Below are positions 1-8,730 of a stretch of 60,301 nt of DNA, piece by piece (the stretch's first letter is position 1; the number at the start of each line of letters is the position of its first letter). Origin of the DNA: an uncultured bacterium (GTDB taxonomy: Bacteria; Elusimicrobiota; Elusimicrobia; Elusimicrobiales; Elusimicrobiaceae). Below the pieces are notes generated by a model, which made no database searches, had not been told where the DNA came from, and saw only the letters and a list, made by a program, of their open reading frames with translations. Position numbers and translations under genes: made by a program. The stretch spans positions 1 through 60,301 of the forward strand of contig CASEWB010000003.1 of the NCBI GenBank assembly GCA_949291545.1. Direction: 5' to 3'.

Positions 1-279
1 GCTGTACACCGCAGCCGCCGTATTAAAATCCAACCGCCCTTTGTTAAGAAGCAGTTCCGTCGTTACTTGCAACGGATAAAGCCCTGCTTCCCCGCTTTCC
101 TGGCAGCCCAAATTCATTTCGCACGCACTCGAAAGCCCCACGTCCAGCTGTTTGGTGGGGTTAATCTGGCTGTAAGCTACATACGGGACAGGGAAATACG
201 TTACCATCTGTATTTTATTTTCGGCCTGGCACCATACAGTCCCCAGTAAAAGACAACAAATTATGAAAAATTTCTTCAT
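1..279 (-). CDS. Secreted Elusimicrobia-type protein, N-terminal part (continues at 59495-60169)
   Basis: The gene starts at the ATG at 279-277, behind a good Shine-Dalgarno AAGGAG at about 285-290, and runs off the left end of the window in frame. It encodes a signal peptide beginning MKKFFIICCLLLGTVWCQA, then the motif MVTYFPVPYVAY. I associate that motif with a family found in many copies in Elusimicrobia. Bases 1-132 equal 60170-60301, and the reading frame continues exactly into the minus-strand ORF at the right end, giving a protein of 317 residues. The mature part is probably exported. No catalytic motif is visible and the function is unknown. If the circular closure is an assembly artefact, this half and the right-hand half may come from two different paralogues. 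Confidence 0.7.
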   Translation of the reverse strand, partial: MKKFFIICCLLLGTVWCQAENKIQMVTYFPVPYVAYSQINPTKQLDVGLSSACEMNLGCQESGEAGLYPLQVTTELLLNKGRLDFNTAAAVYS

Positions 280-556
280 AGAAGCTCCTTTCTGTAATTA
301 CATAAAACAAGCAGGGCCTTTCATAAAAAGTCCATAACCGTAATACAGGGCCCCATAAGGTACTATTAATATACTATTACATCAACTTAAAAAAATCAAG
401 GGAAAAACTTTATAAAATGGGGCTTATTCCCTTTACTAAAAAACAGATAAAATTTGCCTAAATTCCCAAACTATGCCTGGTCCTGCTATACATTTTACCC
501 CCTTTTGCAACAGGGGCTCGCCAATAAGGCTATTTCCCCTTGCTATTTTTACCCAG

Positions 557-592
557 CAAATCTCCGTCGTGCCGTCGGAGGAGATTTTTTTA
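557..592 (+). terminator. Rho-independent terminator with no obvious gene in front
   Basis: The inverted repeat AAATCTCC/GGAGATTT is followed by a run of T, so it reads as a plus-strand terminator. No plus-strand gene lies between it and the left end. It may end a short untranslated RNA. Confidence 0.45.
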
Positions 593-653
593 TCATTTCT
601 CGACGGGAAAAATCTTTCCTCCTTCCTGTTTTTCCCGGGCGTCCCTCTACAAA

Positions 654-680
654 TTGACAAATTTTTAAATTTGATAAAAT
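654..680 (+). promoter_or_regulatory. Candidate promoter of the FtsA-like gene
   Basis: TTGACA at 654-659 is a perfect -35. TAAAAT at 675-680 is a plausible -10, but the spacer is only 15 nt. A purine-rich ribosome-binding site (AAGGTAAGGA, 681-690) follows before the ATG at 701. Confidence 0.4.
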
Positions 681-700
681 AAGGTAAGGATTTAACCCGT

Positions 701-1855
701 ATGAACCGCAACATTTTATCACTCGATTTTGACGGCGGCGAAATTACCGCCGCATTGGCCGCCCAGGACGACGATACCGACACCCTGCGCATCCGCCATA
801 TTTTGCGCCGGCCCAGCCGGGCGTTTGCGGGCGCGTTCGTGCGGGACATGCAGGGCGCGCAGGAAGAATTAACCAAAATTTTTGCGGAAATAGCGCAATA
901 TGTATCGTTTGACCCTTCGGTAGTAGTGGGCCTGCGCGGTAATTTTTTATCGTTTAAACATTCCAACGGGTTTGAATCCGTCAACGCCCGCAACCGCATT
1001 ATTGGCGACCGGGAAATAGAAGCCGCCGCCCAAAATTCCGTCCCCACCACCCTAAGCGACACGCTGGACGTGGTGGACATTCTCCCCCTTTCCTACTCCA
1101 TAGACGGCAATACGGACATTCAAAACCCTAAAGGAATGTCCGGATTTACCTTAGGGGCCGAAACATTCATTTCTTACGCTTTGGTCACCCACTTAAACAA
1201 TTTAAACCACGTTTTTACGTCCGCCAACTGCACGGACTACCAAGTGCTGCCATCCTCGGTAGCGGTGGGCGAAACACTCCTCACCCCCGAAGAAAAGCAA
1301 GCCAGTGTACTGCTGTGGGACATAAGCGGCAGTTTATCTTCTTTGCTGATCTATTACAAAGGTTCTTTAATGGACGGGTGGGAAATTCCGCTCGGGAAAA
1401 ACAACCTGGCGCAATATGCCGCCGACTTACTGCAAAACGATGTGGAAACAACCCGCGAAATTCTGCGCGATTATGAACCCGGGTCGGACGAAATTATGGA
1501 CGAAGTATTGGAAGACGCCTCTGCCAAACTGCTGGCCGATTTAACCAAAGAATTGTGCCAGTCCGTTTCCTACTTAAAATATCCGGCCACGCGCTTGGTG
1601 CTGTGCGGGGCAGGGGCGGATAAAACCCTGTTAAAAGCCGCCAAAAAAACGTGGAATTTACGCAAAGCGCGCATTGGAGTTTTTGACAACTTAATTGCAG
1701 ATTGCCCGGCCGATAACCCGGCCTACTGCGGGGCGTTGGCCTTAATCCGCCACGCACTGGACCGGGAAGCCAAACAACTAGGCGTAGCAAAAGCCAAAGA
1801 GAACGGGCTATTGGACGGCATTTTGGACAAATTAGGCTTAAGCGAACTTTTTTAA
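701..1855 (+). CDS. FtsA-like actin-fold protein
   Basis: The 384-residue protein has the layout of FtsA. A phosphate-1 segment (LSLDFDGGEITAAL, residues 5-18) is followed by an SHS2-like insert with the FtsA-style stretch VVVGLRGNFLSF (about residues 74-85). A phosphate-2 segment (LLWDISGSLSS, about 206-216) and an adenosine segment (LVLCGAGADKTLL, about 302-314) complete it. The C-terminus (GLLDGILDKLGLSELF) could form the amphipathic membrane helix typical of FtsA. FtsA anchors FtsZ at the division site. The phosphate loops are degenerate compared with DIGGGTTD-type motifs, and no ftsZ, ftsQ or mur gene lies nearby. It may be a divergent FtsA or a specialised paralogue. The gene is monocistronic, ending at a terminator. 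Confidence 0.75.
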   Translation: MNRNILSLDFDGGEITAALAAQDDDTDTLRIRHILRRPSRAFAGAFVRDMQGAQEELTKIFAEIAQYVSFDPSVVVGLRGNFLSFKHSNGFESVNARNRIIGDREIEAAAQNSVPTTLSDTLDVVDILPLSYSIDGNTDIQNPKGMSGFTLGAETFISYALVTHLNNLNHVFTSANCTDYQVLPSSVAVGETLLTPEEKQASVLLWDISGSLSSLLIYYKGSLMDGWEIPLGKNNLAQYAADLLQNDVETTREILRDYEPGSDEIMDEVLEDASAKLLADLTKELCQSVSYLKYPATRLVLCGAGADKTLLKAAKKTWNLRKARIGVFDNLIADCPADNPAYCGALALIRHALDREAKQLGVAKAKENGLLDGILDKLGLSELF

Positions 1856-1870
1856 CATAGCCTGTACCCA

Positions 1871-1904
1871 AAAAACCGGGGTTCTATTAAGAACCCCGGT
1901 TTTT
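1871..1904. terminator. Bidirectional terminator between convergent genes
   Basis: AAAAACCGGGGTTCT and its complement flank a four-base loop, with A and T runs on both sides. It serves both the FtsA-like gene and the minus-strand acetyltransferase. Confidence 0.85.
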
Positions 1905-1906
1905 AA

Positions 1907-2515
1907 TTAGTAGTCGGTTACGTCGAACTCTTTATCTTTAAAATAAAACTTCCGGTCCTCGTCTGCAATGGGGCGCAGCACTCGGCACGGGTTGCCTACC
2001 GCCACCACATTGGCAGGGATGTCCTTGGTAACCACACTGCCCGACCCAATCACGCTGCCGTCGCCAATCGTTACGCCAGGGTTTACCACCACATTGGCGC
2101 CCAGCCACACATCGTGCCCGATGGTAATGGGCGCGCCGTATTCGTAGCCGCTGCGGCGCGAAAGCGGATGTATGGGGTGGCCGGCCGTAGTCAAGCACAC
2201 GTTGGGGCCCATGAGAGTATTATCCCCTACTTTAATCCGGCAAATATCTAACATGACACAATTATAATTGATAAAAACATGATTGCCCAGCTCGATATTT
2301 TTGCCATAATCGCAGTGAAACGGAGGCAAAACATTCACATTGGGGCCGCATTCCCCTACAATTTCTGCCAACATGCGGCGCAGTTTCCCAATTTTATCCG
2401 GGCGGCAGGTATTATAAGCGTGCAACTTTTTTTTAGTTTTCATTTGTTCCTGCGGCAGCCCGTCCATCCACGCTTTGTAGGGCAGGCCTGCGAGCATACG
2501 TTCTTTATGGTTCAT
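1907..2515 (-). CDS. maa: Maltose/galactoside O-acetyltransferase family (hexapeptide repeat)
   Basis: The 202-residue protein begins with the short helical Maa/LacA N-terminal domain (MNHKERMLAGLPY). It continues with left-handed beta-helix hexapeptide repeats (for example IGDGSVIGSGSVV and VGNPCRV). The conserved catalytic-histidine segment TAGHPIHPLSRR is present at about residues 111-122. Members transfer acetyl from acetyl-CoA to maltose, glucose or galactosides. The true sugar acceptor cannot be told from sequence. It follows typA on the same strand but is separated from it by a terminator, so it probably has its own promoter. Confidence 0.85.
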   Translation of the reverse strand: MNHKERMLAGLPYKAWMDGLPQEQMKTKKKLHAYNTCRPDKIGKLRRMLAEIVGECGPNVNVLPPFHCDYGKNIELGNHVFINYNCVMLDICRIKVGDNTLMGPNVCLTTAGHPIHPLSRRSGYEYGAPITIGHDVWLGANVVVNPGVTIGDGSVIGSGSVVTKDIPANVVAVGNPCRVLRPIADEDRKFYFKDKEFDVTDY

Positions 2516-2529
2516 AAGTTTATTTTAGC

Positions 2530-2560
2530 AAAAAGCCGCATGGGGTAATCCGTGCGGCTT
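2530..2560 (-). terminator. typA terminator
   Basis: AAGCCGCA/TGCGGCTT inverted repeat followed on the minus strand by T residues, just after the typA stop. Confidence 0.8.
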
Positions 2561-2582
2561 AAATGGAGTGCTTGCTCGCTGA

Positions 2583-4430
2583 TTAGGCTTCTTCTTCCTC
2601 GGCCATTTCAGCGGCGCGCTCGGTGCGCTTTCTAAGCAAGTGGGAAAGAATTTTCTTGCGCAGGCGCAAAGACGTAGGCGTAATTTCCACCAATTCGTCC
2701 GGCGCAATGTATTCCACCGCTTGTTCCAAGCTCATTACACGCGGAGGCGTTAAGACGTAGGATTCGTCGCTCGCTTTGCTGCGCATATTGCTTAAGTGCT
2801 TGGCCTTGCAGGGGTTGACCACCAAATCGTTGGAGCGGGAGTTCTGCCCCACAATTTCGCCAGCATACACTTTTACGCCCGGGCCCAAGAAAAGCTCGCC
2901 GTTGTTTTCCAGCGCGAACAACGCATAAGGCGTCGTTTCGCCGTCTTCTTTGGCAATCAGCACCCCGTTGCGGCGCAAATCCGGCAGGTTTACTTTAGGA
3001 TAATATCCTTTAAAGCTGTGGTGCATAATACCCGTGCCGCGGGTGTTGGTTAAAAACTCGTTCTTAAAGCCGATAAGCGCGCGCGAAGCAATCAAGTACT
3101 CCAAACGCAAGCGGTCTTCACCCTCGGAAACCATATTTTCCAATTTGGCCGCACGGGTGCCCAACATCGTAAACACGGCACCTTGGAATTCGGATTTAAT
3201 GTCCAAAATCAGGTATTCCATAGGCTCCAAAAGCTGGCCGTTTTCTTCTTTGTAAATCACTTCCGGCGAAGATACCGCCAACTCAAAGCCTTCGCGGCGC
3301 ATATTTTCGATTAAAATCGTCAAGTGCAGTTCGCCGCGGCCGTACACTTTAAATTTGCCTTCGCCTTCCAGCTGTTCCACCCGCAAGCCCACGTTGGTTT
3401 GGGCTTCTTTTTCCAAGCGGTTTTTTAAGTGGCGGCTGGTAACAAATTTGCCTTCGCGCCCGGAGAACGGACTGTCGTTTACCATAAAGTCCATAGACAT
3501 CGTCGGCGCGTCAATAGCCAGCGGAGGCAAGGGTTTTAAAGCGTCGGGGCGGCAAATGGTGTCCCCCACGTCCACGCCTTCCAACCCGGCAATGGAAACG
3601 ATATCGCCCGCGGTAGCTTCTTCCACTTCCACTTTGCCTAAACCCAAAAAGCGTTCAATTTTGGCGGCTTTGGCGTTGGTGGTGGTGCCGTCGTGGTGAA
3701 TAAGCACGACCGGCTGGCCTTTTTTAATGTTCCCCGCCAAAATGCGGCCAATACCCACATGGCCCAAAAAATTATTGTAGTCCAGCATCGTCACCTGCAT
3801 TTGCAAGGGAGCGTTGGGCATGGCTTCGGGGGCGGGCACATGCGAAAGAATAGTGTCCAAAATAGGCGCAATGTCTTTGCCTTTTTCTTCCATTTTCAGG
3901 CTCGCCCAGCCGGCGCGGCCGGAAGCGTAAATGATCGGAAAATCCAACTGCTCGTCGGTGGCGCCCAGCTCCATAAACAGGTTGAACACTTCGTCCACCA
4001 CTTCGCTGGGGCGTACATGGTCGCGGTCCATTTTGTTAATGACCACAATCGGACGCAAACCCAAGGCGAGGGCTTTTCTGAGCACAAAGCGGGTTTGCGG
4101 CATGGGGCCTTCCACCGCGTCTACCATCAAAATAGCGCCGTCCACCATGCGCAGCACGCGTTCCACTTCGCTGCCAAAATCGGCGTGGCCGGGAGTGTCT
4201 ACAATATTAATCGTGTGGCCTTTGTAGCCAATAGAGGTGCATTTGGCCAAAATGGTGATGCCGCGTTCACGCTCCAAGGGGTTGGAGTCTAAAACGGTAT
4301 CTTGGGCTTGGTCTTCTTTTACTTTAAATTCACCGGCAAATTTTAAAAGGGAGTCCACAATCGTGGTCTTGCCGTGGTCTACGTGGGCGATAATGGCCAC
4401 GTTGCGTACGTCTTGGCGGGTATTGTTCAT
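2583..4430 (-). CDS. typA: Ribosome-associated translational GTPase TypA/BipA
   Basis: The 615-residue protein has all GTPase motifs at the N-terminus: AHVDHGKTT (G1, about residues 15-23), a switch-I segment [13 protein letters not shown] (G3) and NKMD (G4). EF-G-like domains and the BipA C-terminal domain follow. TypA binds the ribosome and supports 50S assembly and growth at low temperature or under stress. The length matches the family. The start at 4430 is supported by the conserved N-terminus ([12 protein letters not shown]) a few residues in. Its leader holds a perfect 10-bp inverted repeat (separate entry). Confidence 0.97.
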   Translation of the reverse strand: MNNTRQDVRNVAIIAHVDHGKTTIVDSLLKFAGEFKVKEDQAQDTVLDSNPLERERGITILAKCTSIGYKGHTINIVDTPGHADFGSEVERVLRMVDGAILMVDAVEGPMPQTRFVLRKALALGLRPIVVINKMDRDHVRPSEVVDEVFNLFMELGATDEQLDFPIIYASGRAGWASLKMEEKGKDIAPILDTILSHVPAPEAMPNAPLQMQVTMLDYNNFLGHVGIGRILAGNIKKGQPVVLIHHDGTTTNAKAAKIERFLGLGKVEVEEATAGDIVSIAGLEGVDVGDTICRPDALKPLPPLAIDAPTMSMDFMVNDSPFSGREGKFVTSRHLKNRLEKEAQTNVGLRVEQLEGEGKFKVYGRGELHLTILIENMRREGFELAVSSPEVIYKEENGQLLEPMEYLILDIKSEFQGAVFTMLGTRAAKLENMVSEGEDRLRLEYLIASRALIGFKNEFLTNTRGTGIMHHSFKGYYPKVNLPDLRRNGVLIAKEDGETTPYALFALENNGELFLGPGVKVYAGEIVGQNSRSNDLVVNPCKAKHLSNMRSKASDESYVLTPPRVMSLEQAVEYIAPDELVEITPTSLRLRKKILSHLLRKRTERAAEMAEEEEA

Positions 4431-4461
4431 ATTAAGTCTGGTTTCCTAAATAACATTCATA

Positions 4462-4494
4462 AAAATACCCCTCGAAAAAACTGCGGGGTATTTT
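4462..4494 (-). promoter_or_regulatory. Hairpin in the typA leader (attenuator-like)
   Basis: Perfect arms AAAATACCCC (4462-4471) and GGGGTATTTT (4485-4494) enclose 13 nt. On the typA strand the second arm runs into T residues, 31 nt before the typA start. No minus-strand gene lies upstream that would need a terminator here. Confidence 0.45.
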
Positions 4495-4646
4495 GTATAA
4501 AAGGCAATTGCCTTTGTGTAAATTTCCTTTGCAGATATATATATTTTAGTATTTTTTAAGCCTTTCTGCTTGTAAATTACGCATTTTTTGGCCGTTTTAT
4601 ACAAAAAGTTGGCCAAGCGCCAAATGGTTTGTTACAATGAATAATT

Positions 4647-5375
4647 ATGAATAAAATATCTTATTTTCTTATTAGTTTTGTGTTTCTTTCCGCCCCCTTG
4701 TACGCCACCCCAGCAGACGACGGTTTGTTCTCGCGGCTGCAAGCCAAACTGCAGCGCATTCACTTGCAACACGGCCAGGAGCCGGCTGCCCAATGGAAAA
4801 AATTTTTGCTCCGCCAACGCCTAACCCCCACGCTATTGCAGCTGCGCAATTCCCAAACCGAATTTGTACAAAACCGTCTAAAAAATACCCGCAATTTAGA
4901 ACAGATTGTGCCCGTAAGCAAACGGACCGCCTTTTTGCTGCGTTTAGCTTATGGAAGGGAAGATTTTCCTCCCCAAACCACCGAGCAGCAACAAGCGGAT
5001 TTGCTGCAGCGCGCCGCCCAAAGCCAACACTATGTGCAAAAACAATTGTTAGACCGCTATAACCGCCTGCAAAAATGCATCACCCAGCACCCGCAGCTGG
5101 CCAGCTACACCTTGAACCCGGAAGCGGATTTATTGTTTTCCCGGGTGCGCTTTTACAATTCATACGGGACGGTAACAGCCTACCAAACCGCCGAAAAAAT
5201 GTTCTGCCAAATGAATTTTGACGCGTCCCTGCTTTCCCGCCGCGCCCAAGTAAGGCAAGAGCAATCGGTTTTAACGCTCCGCTTTCCCTCCGTGCAGAAA
5301 GAACACCCCACCCTGGAAGCGGAACTAAACAAAAATACGCATTTAATTTCCCTGCGTTTTATTTCCGGCCGCTAA
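4647..5375 (+). CDS. Exported protein of unknown function
   Basis: The 242-residue product starts with a clear Sec signal peptide (MNKISYFLISFVFLSAPLYA, probable cleavage before TP). The rest is Gln/Arg/Leu-rich, mostly predicted helix, with no catalytic motif I recognise. Two cysteines are present (residues about 148 and 190). It is probably periplasmic. The gene is divergent from typA and ends in its own terminator, which overlaps the stop region. Confidence 0.65.
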   Translation: MNKISYFLISFVFLSAPLYATPADDGLFSRLQAKLQRIHLQHGQEPAAQWKKFLLRQRLTPTLLQLRNSQTEFVQNRLKNTRNLEQIVPVSKRTAFLLRLAYGREDFPPQTTEQQQADLLQRAAQSQHYVQKQLLDRYNRLQKCITQHPQLASYTLNPEADLLFSRVRFYNSYGTVTAYQTAEKMFCQMNFDASLLSRRAQVRQEQSVLTLRFPSVQKEHPTLEAELNKNTHLISLRFISGR

Positions 5376-5390
5376 CAGCGGCCTTTTTTT
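5367..5390 (+). terminator. Terminator overlapping the end of the exported-protein gene
   Basis: GGCCGCT, a 3-nt loop, AGCGGCC, then seven T. The first arm lies within the last codons and the stop. Confidence 0.85.
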
Positions 5391-5427
5391 CGGCCGACTC
5401 TGTAGAAAAAATTATTATAATAACCAT

Positions 5428-6051
5428 ATGCAAAGACTACTGGAAATGCTGGGCACCCTTGCCGTATTGTATGCGGTTTATGCGCTCAGTTTCAAGAAAT
5501 GGGATTATACCTCCGAGGAAAAACGCTTGGAACGGCGCGCTGTATTAAAAGCAAAAGGAATGTCCAACACGTTTTATTTTATTCACGCTCGCACGCTTTT
5601 TGTGCTTAATACGCTTAGCGGAGGGTTGTTTGTCTTTTATTGGCTCTACCGCCACTGGCAGGCCGTTTTGTATGGGTTCAAACGTACGGACGGAAAGGCG
5701 TTGCCCGGCGGGCCGCTGCTGCGCGCGGCAGGCGGATTTTTTACTTTTTTCCAACTTAATGCCATTATTTGCCGCACCTGCGAATACATGCACCACAAAG
5801 CACCGCTGGCACCGTGGGCGTGGGGCACCCTGTGGCTGGGTGGTTTGGCAGGAGCCGTGGCTTGCCCAGACTGGACCGGCCGGATAATAGGCTACCTTTT
5901 GTTTTGCGGGGCACCGGCGGCCCTCCAAAACCGGTTGAACGCCCTGCCCAAAGGCACCTTGCCCGCGGCGCCCAAGCGGGCCGAAATACTAGCGGCCGCA
6001 GCGGCCCTGCTGGCGGCGCTGGCACTGGCGGCTTTAGGACGGGCTGTATGA
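5428..6051 (+). CDS. Integral membrane protein of unknown function
   Basis: The 207-residue protein has about five to six hydrophobic segments, near residues 5-20, 55-80, 100-115, 130-160 and 188-205. The second contains GGLFVFYWLYRHWQAV, which resembles small membrane proteins with a conserved FYWLYR-type motif (DUF4234-like). That similarity is from memory and uncertain. It sits alone between two terminators. Confidence 0.6.
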   Translation: MQRLLEMLGTLAVLYAVYALSFKKWDYTSEEKRLERRAVLKAKGMSNTFYFIHARTLFVLNTLSGGLFVFYWLYRHWQAVLYGFKRTDGKALPGGPLLRAAGGFFTFFQLNAIICRTCEYMHHKAPLAPWAWGTLWLGGLAGAVACPDWTGRIIGYLLFCGAPAALQNRLNALPKGTLPAAPKRAEILAAAAALLAALALAALGRAV

Positions 6052-6069
6052 TAAATTTTAGCACCACAC

Positions 6070-6106
6070 AAAAAACCGGGGCGGTTTATGGCCGCCCCGG
6101 TTTTTT
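6070..6106. terminator. Bidirectional terminator
   Basis: AAAAAACCGGGGCGG and its complement around a short loop, with A and T runs. It lies between convergent genes. Confidence 0.85.
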
Positions 6107-6116
6107 CATACTATTT

Positions 6117-6686
6117 TTAATCTTTATTTTGATCCGGATTTTGCTGCCGGAACTGATGTTTGACCGTACGCTTGACGGCTTCGGCCGATTTGCGCTGCAT
6201 ATTTAATTTCTGCGCAGCCTCTACGGCGGCTTTTAGTTCCTGCGGCGTCATATTAAGCATATTTTGTACGGTTTGGAACATTCCCTCAATCCCGTCCATT
6301 TCCTGGGGTGCCTGCGCCAAAGCTTGCTTGAGCGATTTATCCTCCACTTGTTGCATCAGCCCCACTTGCTGGTGATATTTCACCGCGGCCGCCAACAATA
6401 CCGCCAACTGCCTCTCCCGCGGGTATTGCTGGTAGACCAGCACCGTTGTTGCCACGGTGTGGGCATCTTCGTTTTGGGCAGAAAGCAACAAGGCCAAGCG
6501 CAAGTCCTGTCCTCCCGCTTCGTTTACCCGTTCCCGCAACAAATCCAATTTCGCGGGCATTTGGCGGCGCAGCACTTCAAAAGCAGACGGAGCCGCCGCG
6601 GCGGGCTTACCCCCCCACGCCAGCAACAGAGCCGCCGCCATCGATAGGACTAACCATTTTTTGTATCCAATTAAAAATTTTTTCAT
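6117..6686 (-). CDS. Exported Gln/Ala-rich protein of unknown function
   Basis: The 189-residue product has a basic N-terminus and one hydrophobic segment (WLVLSMAAALLLAWG, residues 12-26) ending in PAAAA, which fits a signal peptide. The mature part is predicted all-helical, rich in Gln, Ala and Leu, with repeated QQ and QV patterns that suggest a coiled coil or helical bundle. No family is recognised. The minus-strand start is preceded by GGAGGTGGG at about 6690-6698. Confidence 0.6.
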   Translation of the reverse strand: MKKFLIGYKKWLVLSMAAALLLAWGGKPAAAAPSAFEVLRRQMPAKLDLLRERVNEAGGQDLRLALLLSAQNEDAHTVATTVLVYQQYPRERQLAVLLAAAVKYHQQVGLMQQVEDKSLKQALAQAPQEMDGIEGMFQTVQNMLNMTPQELKAAVEAAQKLNMQRKSAEAVKRTVKHQFRQQNPDQNKD

Positions 6687-6803
6687 AACCCACCTCCGCG
6701 CCCCTCTCTACTCTAATCATACACGGAAATTGGGTTTTTTCAAGGCCTGCAAACAGAAGAAAAATACTTAAATTTTAAGAAAAATTTTTCTTTCATTCCC
6801 CAC

Positions 6804-6834
6804 AAAAAAGCCGCCCCCGAAAGGGCGGCTTTTT
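6804..6834 (-). terminator. Terminator of the NifU-like/GGGtGRT operon
   Basis: AAAAAGCCGCCC/GGGCGGCTTTTT inverted repeat immediately after the minus-strand stop. Confidence 0.85.
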
Positions 6835-6851
6835 GCAACAGTTAAATACGG

Positions 6852-7847
6852 TTATTTGGCTTCGGCTACGGCCACCGCAACGGCTACCGTCGCGCCGACC
6901 ATCGGGTTGTTGCCCATACCGATTAAGCCCATCATTTCCACATGCGCCGGCACGGAGGAAGAACCCGCAAACTGCGCATCGCTGTGCATACGGCCCATCG
7001 TGTCGGTCATACCGTAAGAGGCAGGACCGGCGGCCATATTGTCCGGGTGCAGGGTGCGGCCAGTGCCGCCGCCGGAAGCCACGGAGAAGTATTTCTTGCC
7101 GTTTTCGGTCGCCCATTTTTTATAGGTGCCGGCTACCGGGTGCTGGAAGCGGGTCGGGTTGGTGGAGTTACCGGTGATGGACACGTCCACCCCTTCGTGG
7201 CGCATAATGGCAACGCCTTCGTTTACGTCGTCGGCGCCGTAGCATTTCACTTTGGCGCGGTCGCCGTCGGAGAAAGCTTTTTCGCTCACGATTTTCAGTT
7301 CGCCCGTTTTATAGTTGTATTCCGTTTCCACGGAGGTAAAACCGTTGATGCGGGAAATAATGTAGGCGGCGTCTTTGCCCAAGCCGTTCAAAATAACGCG
7401 AAGGGGTTCTTTGCGCACTTTGTTGGCGGTGCGGGCGATGCCGATGGCGCCTTCAGCAGCGGCGAAGCTTTCGTGCCCGGCCAAGAAGCAGAAGCATTTG
7501 GTGCTTTCGGACAAGAGCATCGCGCCCAAGTTGCCGTGGCCGAGGCCTACGGCGCGCTGATCGGCTACGGAACCGGGAATGCAGAAGCTCTGCAAGCCCA
7601 CGCCGATTTTTTCGGCCGCTTCGGCCGCGGTTTTTACGCCGGATTTGATGGCGATAGCCGCACCGACGGTGTAGGCCCACACGGCGTTATCAAACGCGAT
7701 GGGCTGAATGCCGCGGACGATTTTTTCCACGTCAATGCCTTTTTTGGTGCAAATTTCTTTGGCTTCTTCCAAAGAGGCAATGCCGTTTTCTTTCAAAACG
7801 GAGTTGATTTTATCAATTCTTCTTTCGTATCCTTCAAACGTAATCAT
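6852..7847 (-). CDS. GGGtGRT protein (uncharacterised, NifU-associated)
   Basis: The 331-residue protein matches what I know as the GGGtGRT family, named for the motif seen here as SGGGTGRTLHPDN (about residues 256-268). It also has conserved blocks such as GLGHGNLGAMLL, FLAGHESFAAAEGAIG and NSTNPTRFQHPVAGTYKKW. No catalytic mechanism is established. It lies 19 bp downstream of a NifU-like Fe-S scaffold gene, probably in one operon, and from memory the two often travel together in anaerobes. A role in handling a metal cluster or a radical or oxygen-sensitive substrate is inference only. Confidence 0.85.
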   Translation of the reverse strand: MITFEGYERRIDKINSVLKENGIASLEEAKEICTKKGIDVEKIVRGIQPIAFDNAVWAYTVGAAIAIKSGVKTAAEAAEKIGVGLQSFCIPGSVADQRAVGLGHGNLGAMLLSESTKCFCFLAGHESFAAAEGAIGIARTANKVRKEPLRVILNGLGKDAAYIISRINGFTSVETEYNYKTGELKIVSEKAFSDGDRAKVKCYGADDVNEGVAIMRHEGVDVSITGNSTNPTRFQHPVAGTYKKWATENGKKYFSVASGGGTGRTLHPDNMAAGPASYGMTDTMGRMHSDAQFAGSSSVPAHVEMMGLIGMGNNPMVGATVAVAVAVAEAK

Positions 7848-7866
7848 ATTCTTTTATCTCCTGGGC

Positions 7867-8568
7867 TTACTCTTTGCGGGGGTCAATTTTCTTGACGGCT
7901 TCGTCAAAGCGGCCGTATTTGCTGACGTTCTTTTCAAACGCGGCCTTCGGGTCTTCGCCTTTCTTGATGGCGTCCATCATTTTGCCCAGGTTGACGAATT
8001 TATAACCGATGATTTCGTTGTTTTTATCCAAGCCGATTTCCAACACATAGCCTTCGGCCATTTCCAGGTAGCGGGCGCCTTTGGCTTCGGTACCGTACAT
8101 CGTGCCGATCTGGGAGCGGTGGCCTTTGCCCAAGTCTTCCATACCGGCGCCAATCGGCAGGCCGTCGTCGGAAAACGCGCTCTGCGTGCGGCCGTAGACG
8201 ATTTGCAGGAACAGTTCGCGCATAGCGGTGTTGATCGCGTCGCACACGAGGTCGGAGTTCAAGGCTTCCAAAATGGTTTTGCCGGGCAGAATTTCCGCGG
8301 CCATAGCGGCGGAGTGCGTCATACCGGAGCAACCCAGGGTTTCCACCAACGCTTCTTTAATTACGCCGTTTTTGACGTTCAGCGTCAGTTTGCAGGCGCC
8401 CTGTTGTGGGGCACACCAGCCGACACCGTGGGTAAGACCGCTGATATCGGTAATTTGTTTCGCTTTGACCCATTTGCCTTCTTCAGGGATCGGGGCCGGA
8501 TCGTGCTTGGCGCCTTTGCAGACGCAGCACATATTCTGTACTTCAGGGGTGCATTTTTCGCAGCTCAT
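7867..8568 (-). CDS. NifU/IscU-like Fe-S cluster scaffold protein
   Basis: The 233-residue protein has an N-terminal Cys cluster (CEKC at 3-6, CCVC at 14-17) and then an IscU/NifU-like fold. Cluster-ligand candidates sit in WCAPQQGAC (about 51-59) and ETLGCSGMTHSAAM (about 76-89). It resembles the iron-sulfur assembly scaffold proteins found beside GGGtGRT genes. The N-terminal Cys-rich extension is not part of classical IscU. No cysteine desulfurase is nearby. GGAGAC lies just upstream of the ATG at 8568. Confidence 0.85.
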   Translation of the reverse strand: MSCEKCTPEVQNMCCVCKGAKHDPAPIPEEGKWVKAKQITDISGLTHGVGWCAPQQGACKLTLNVKNGVIKEALVETLGCSGMTHSAAMAAEILPGKTILEALNSDLVCDAINTAMRELFLQIVYGRTQSAFSDDGLPIGAGMEDLGKGHRSQIGTMYGTEAKGARYLEMAEGYVLEIGLDKNNEIIGYKFVNLGKMMDAIKKGEDPKAAFEKNVSKYGRFDEAVKKIDPRKE

Positions 8569-8682
8569 GAGAGTCTCCTATATAAAAATAAATCTTTCAA
8601 TATATTTTACCAAATACCGCAAAAGAAAATACAGCCAAAGGCCTCCTTTTTTCCCTCCAGGCGGCAATTGTTTTTAAAAGGA

Positions 8683-8713
8683 AAAAGGCCCCCGGATATA
8701 CCGGGAGCCTTTC
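8683..8713 (-). terminator. Terminator of the first TSP1-like pilin gene
   Basis: AAAGGC(C)CCCGG/CCGGG(A)GCCTTT stem with T residues following on the minus strand, 18 bp after the pilin stop. Confidence 0.8.
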
Positions 8714-8730
8714 ATTGAAAACAGAGAGCA

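Larger units (their letters stand above)
280..700. other. Divergent intergenic region with one + strand terminator
   Basis: This 421-bp AT-rich gap separates the minus-strand secreted-protein gene from the plus-strand FtsA-like gene. It holds a rho-independent terminator reading to the right (about 557-592), small hairpins at about 500-520 and 539-560, and a promoter-like element at 654-680. Short ORFs here have no ribosome-binding sites or recognisable products, so I call no gene. Confidence 0.5.

Noticed and set aside
6942..7895. A 317-codon plus-strand frame
   Set aside because: It is antisense to the GGGtGRT gene, Phe/Gly/His-rich in the way typical of shadow frames here, and without a start signal.
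7708..8718. A 336-codon plus-strand frame
   Set aside because: It is antisense to the NifU-like and GGGtGRT genes, with shadow-type composition.
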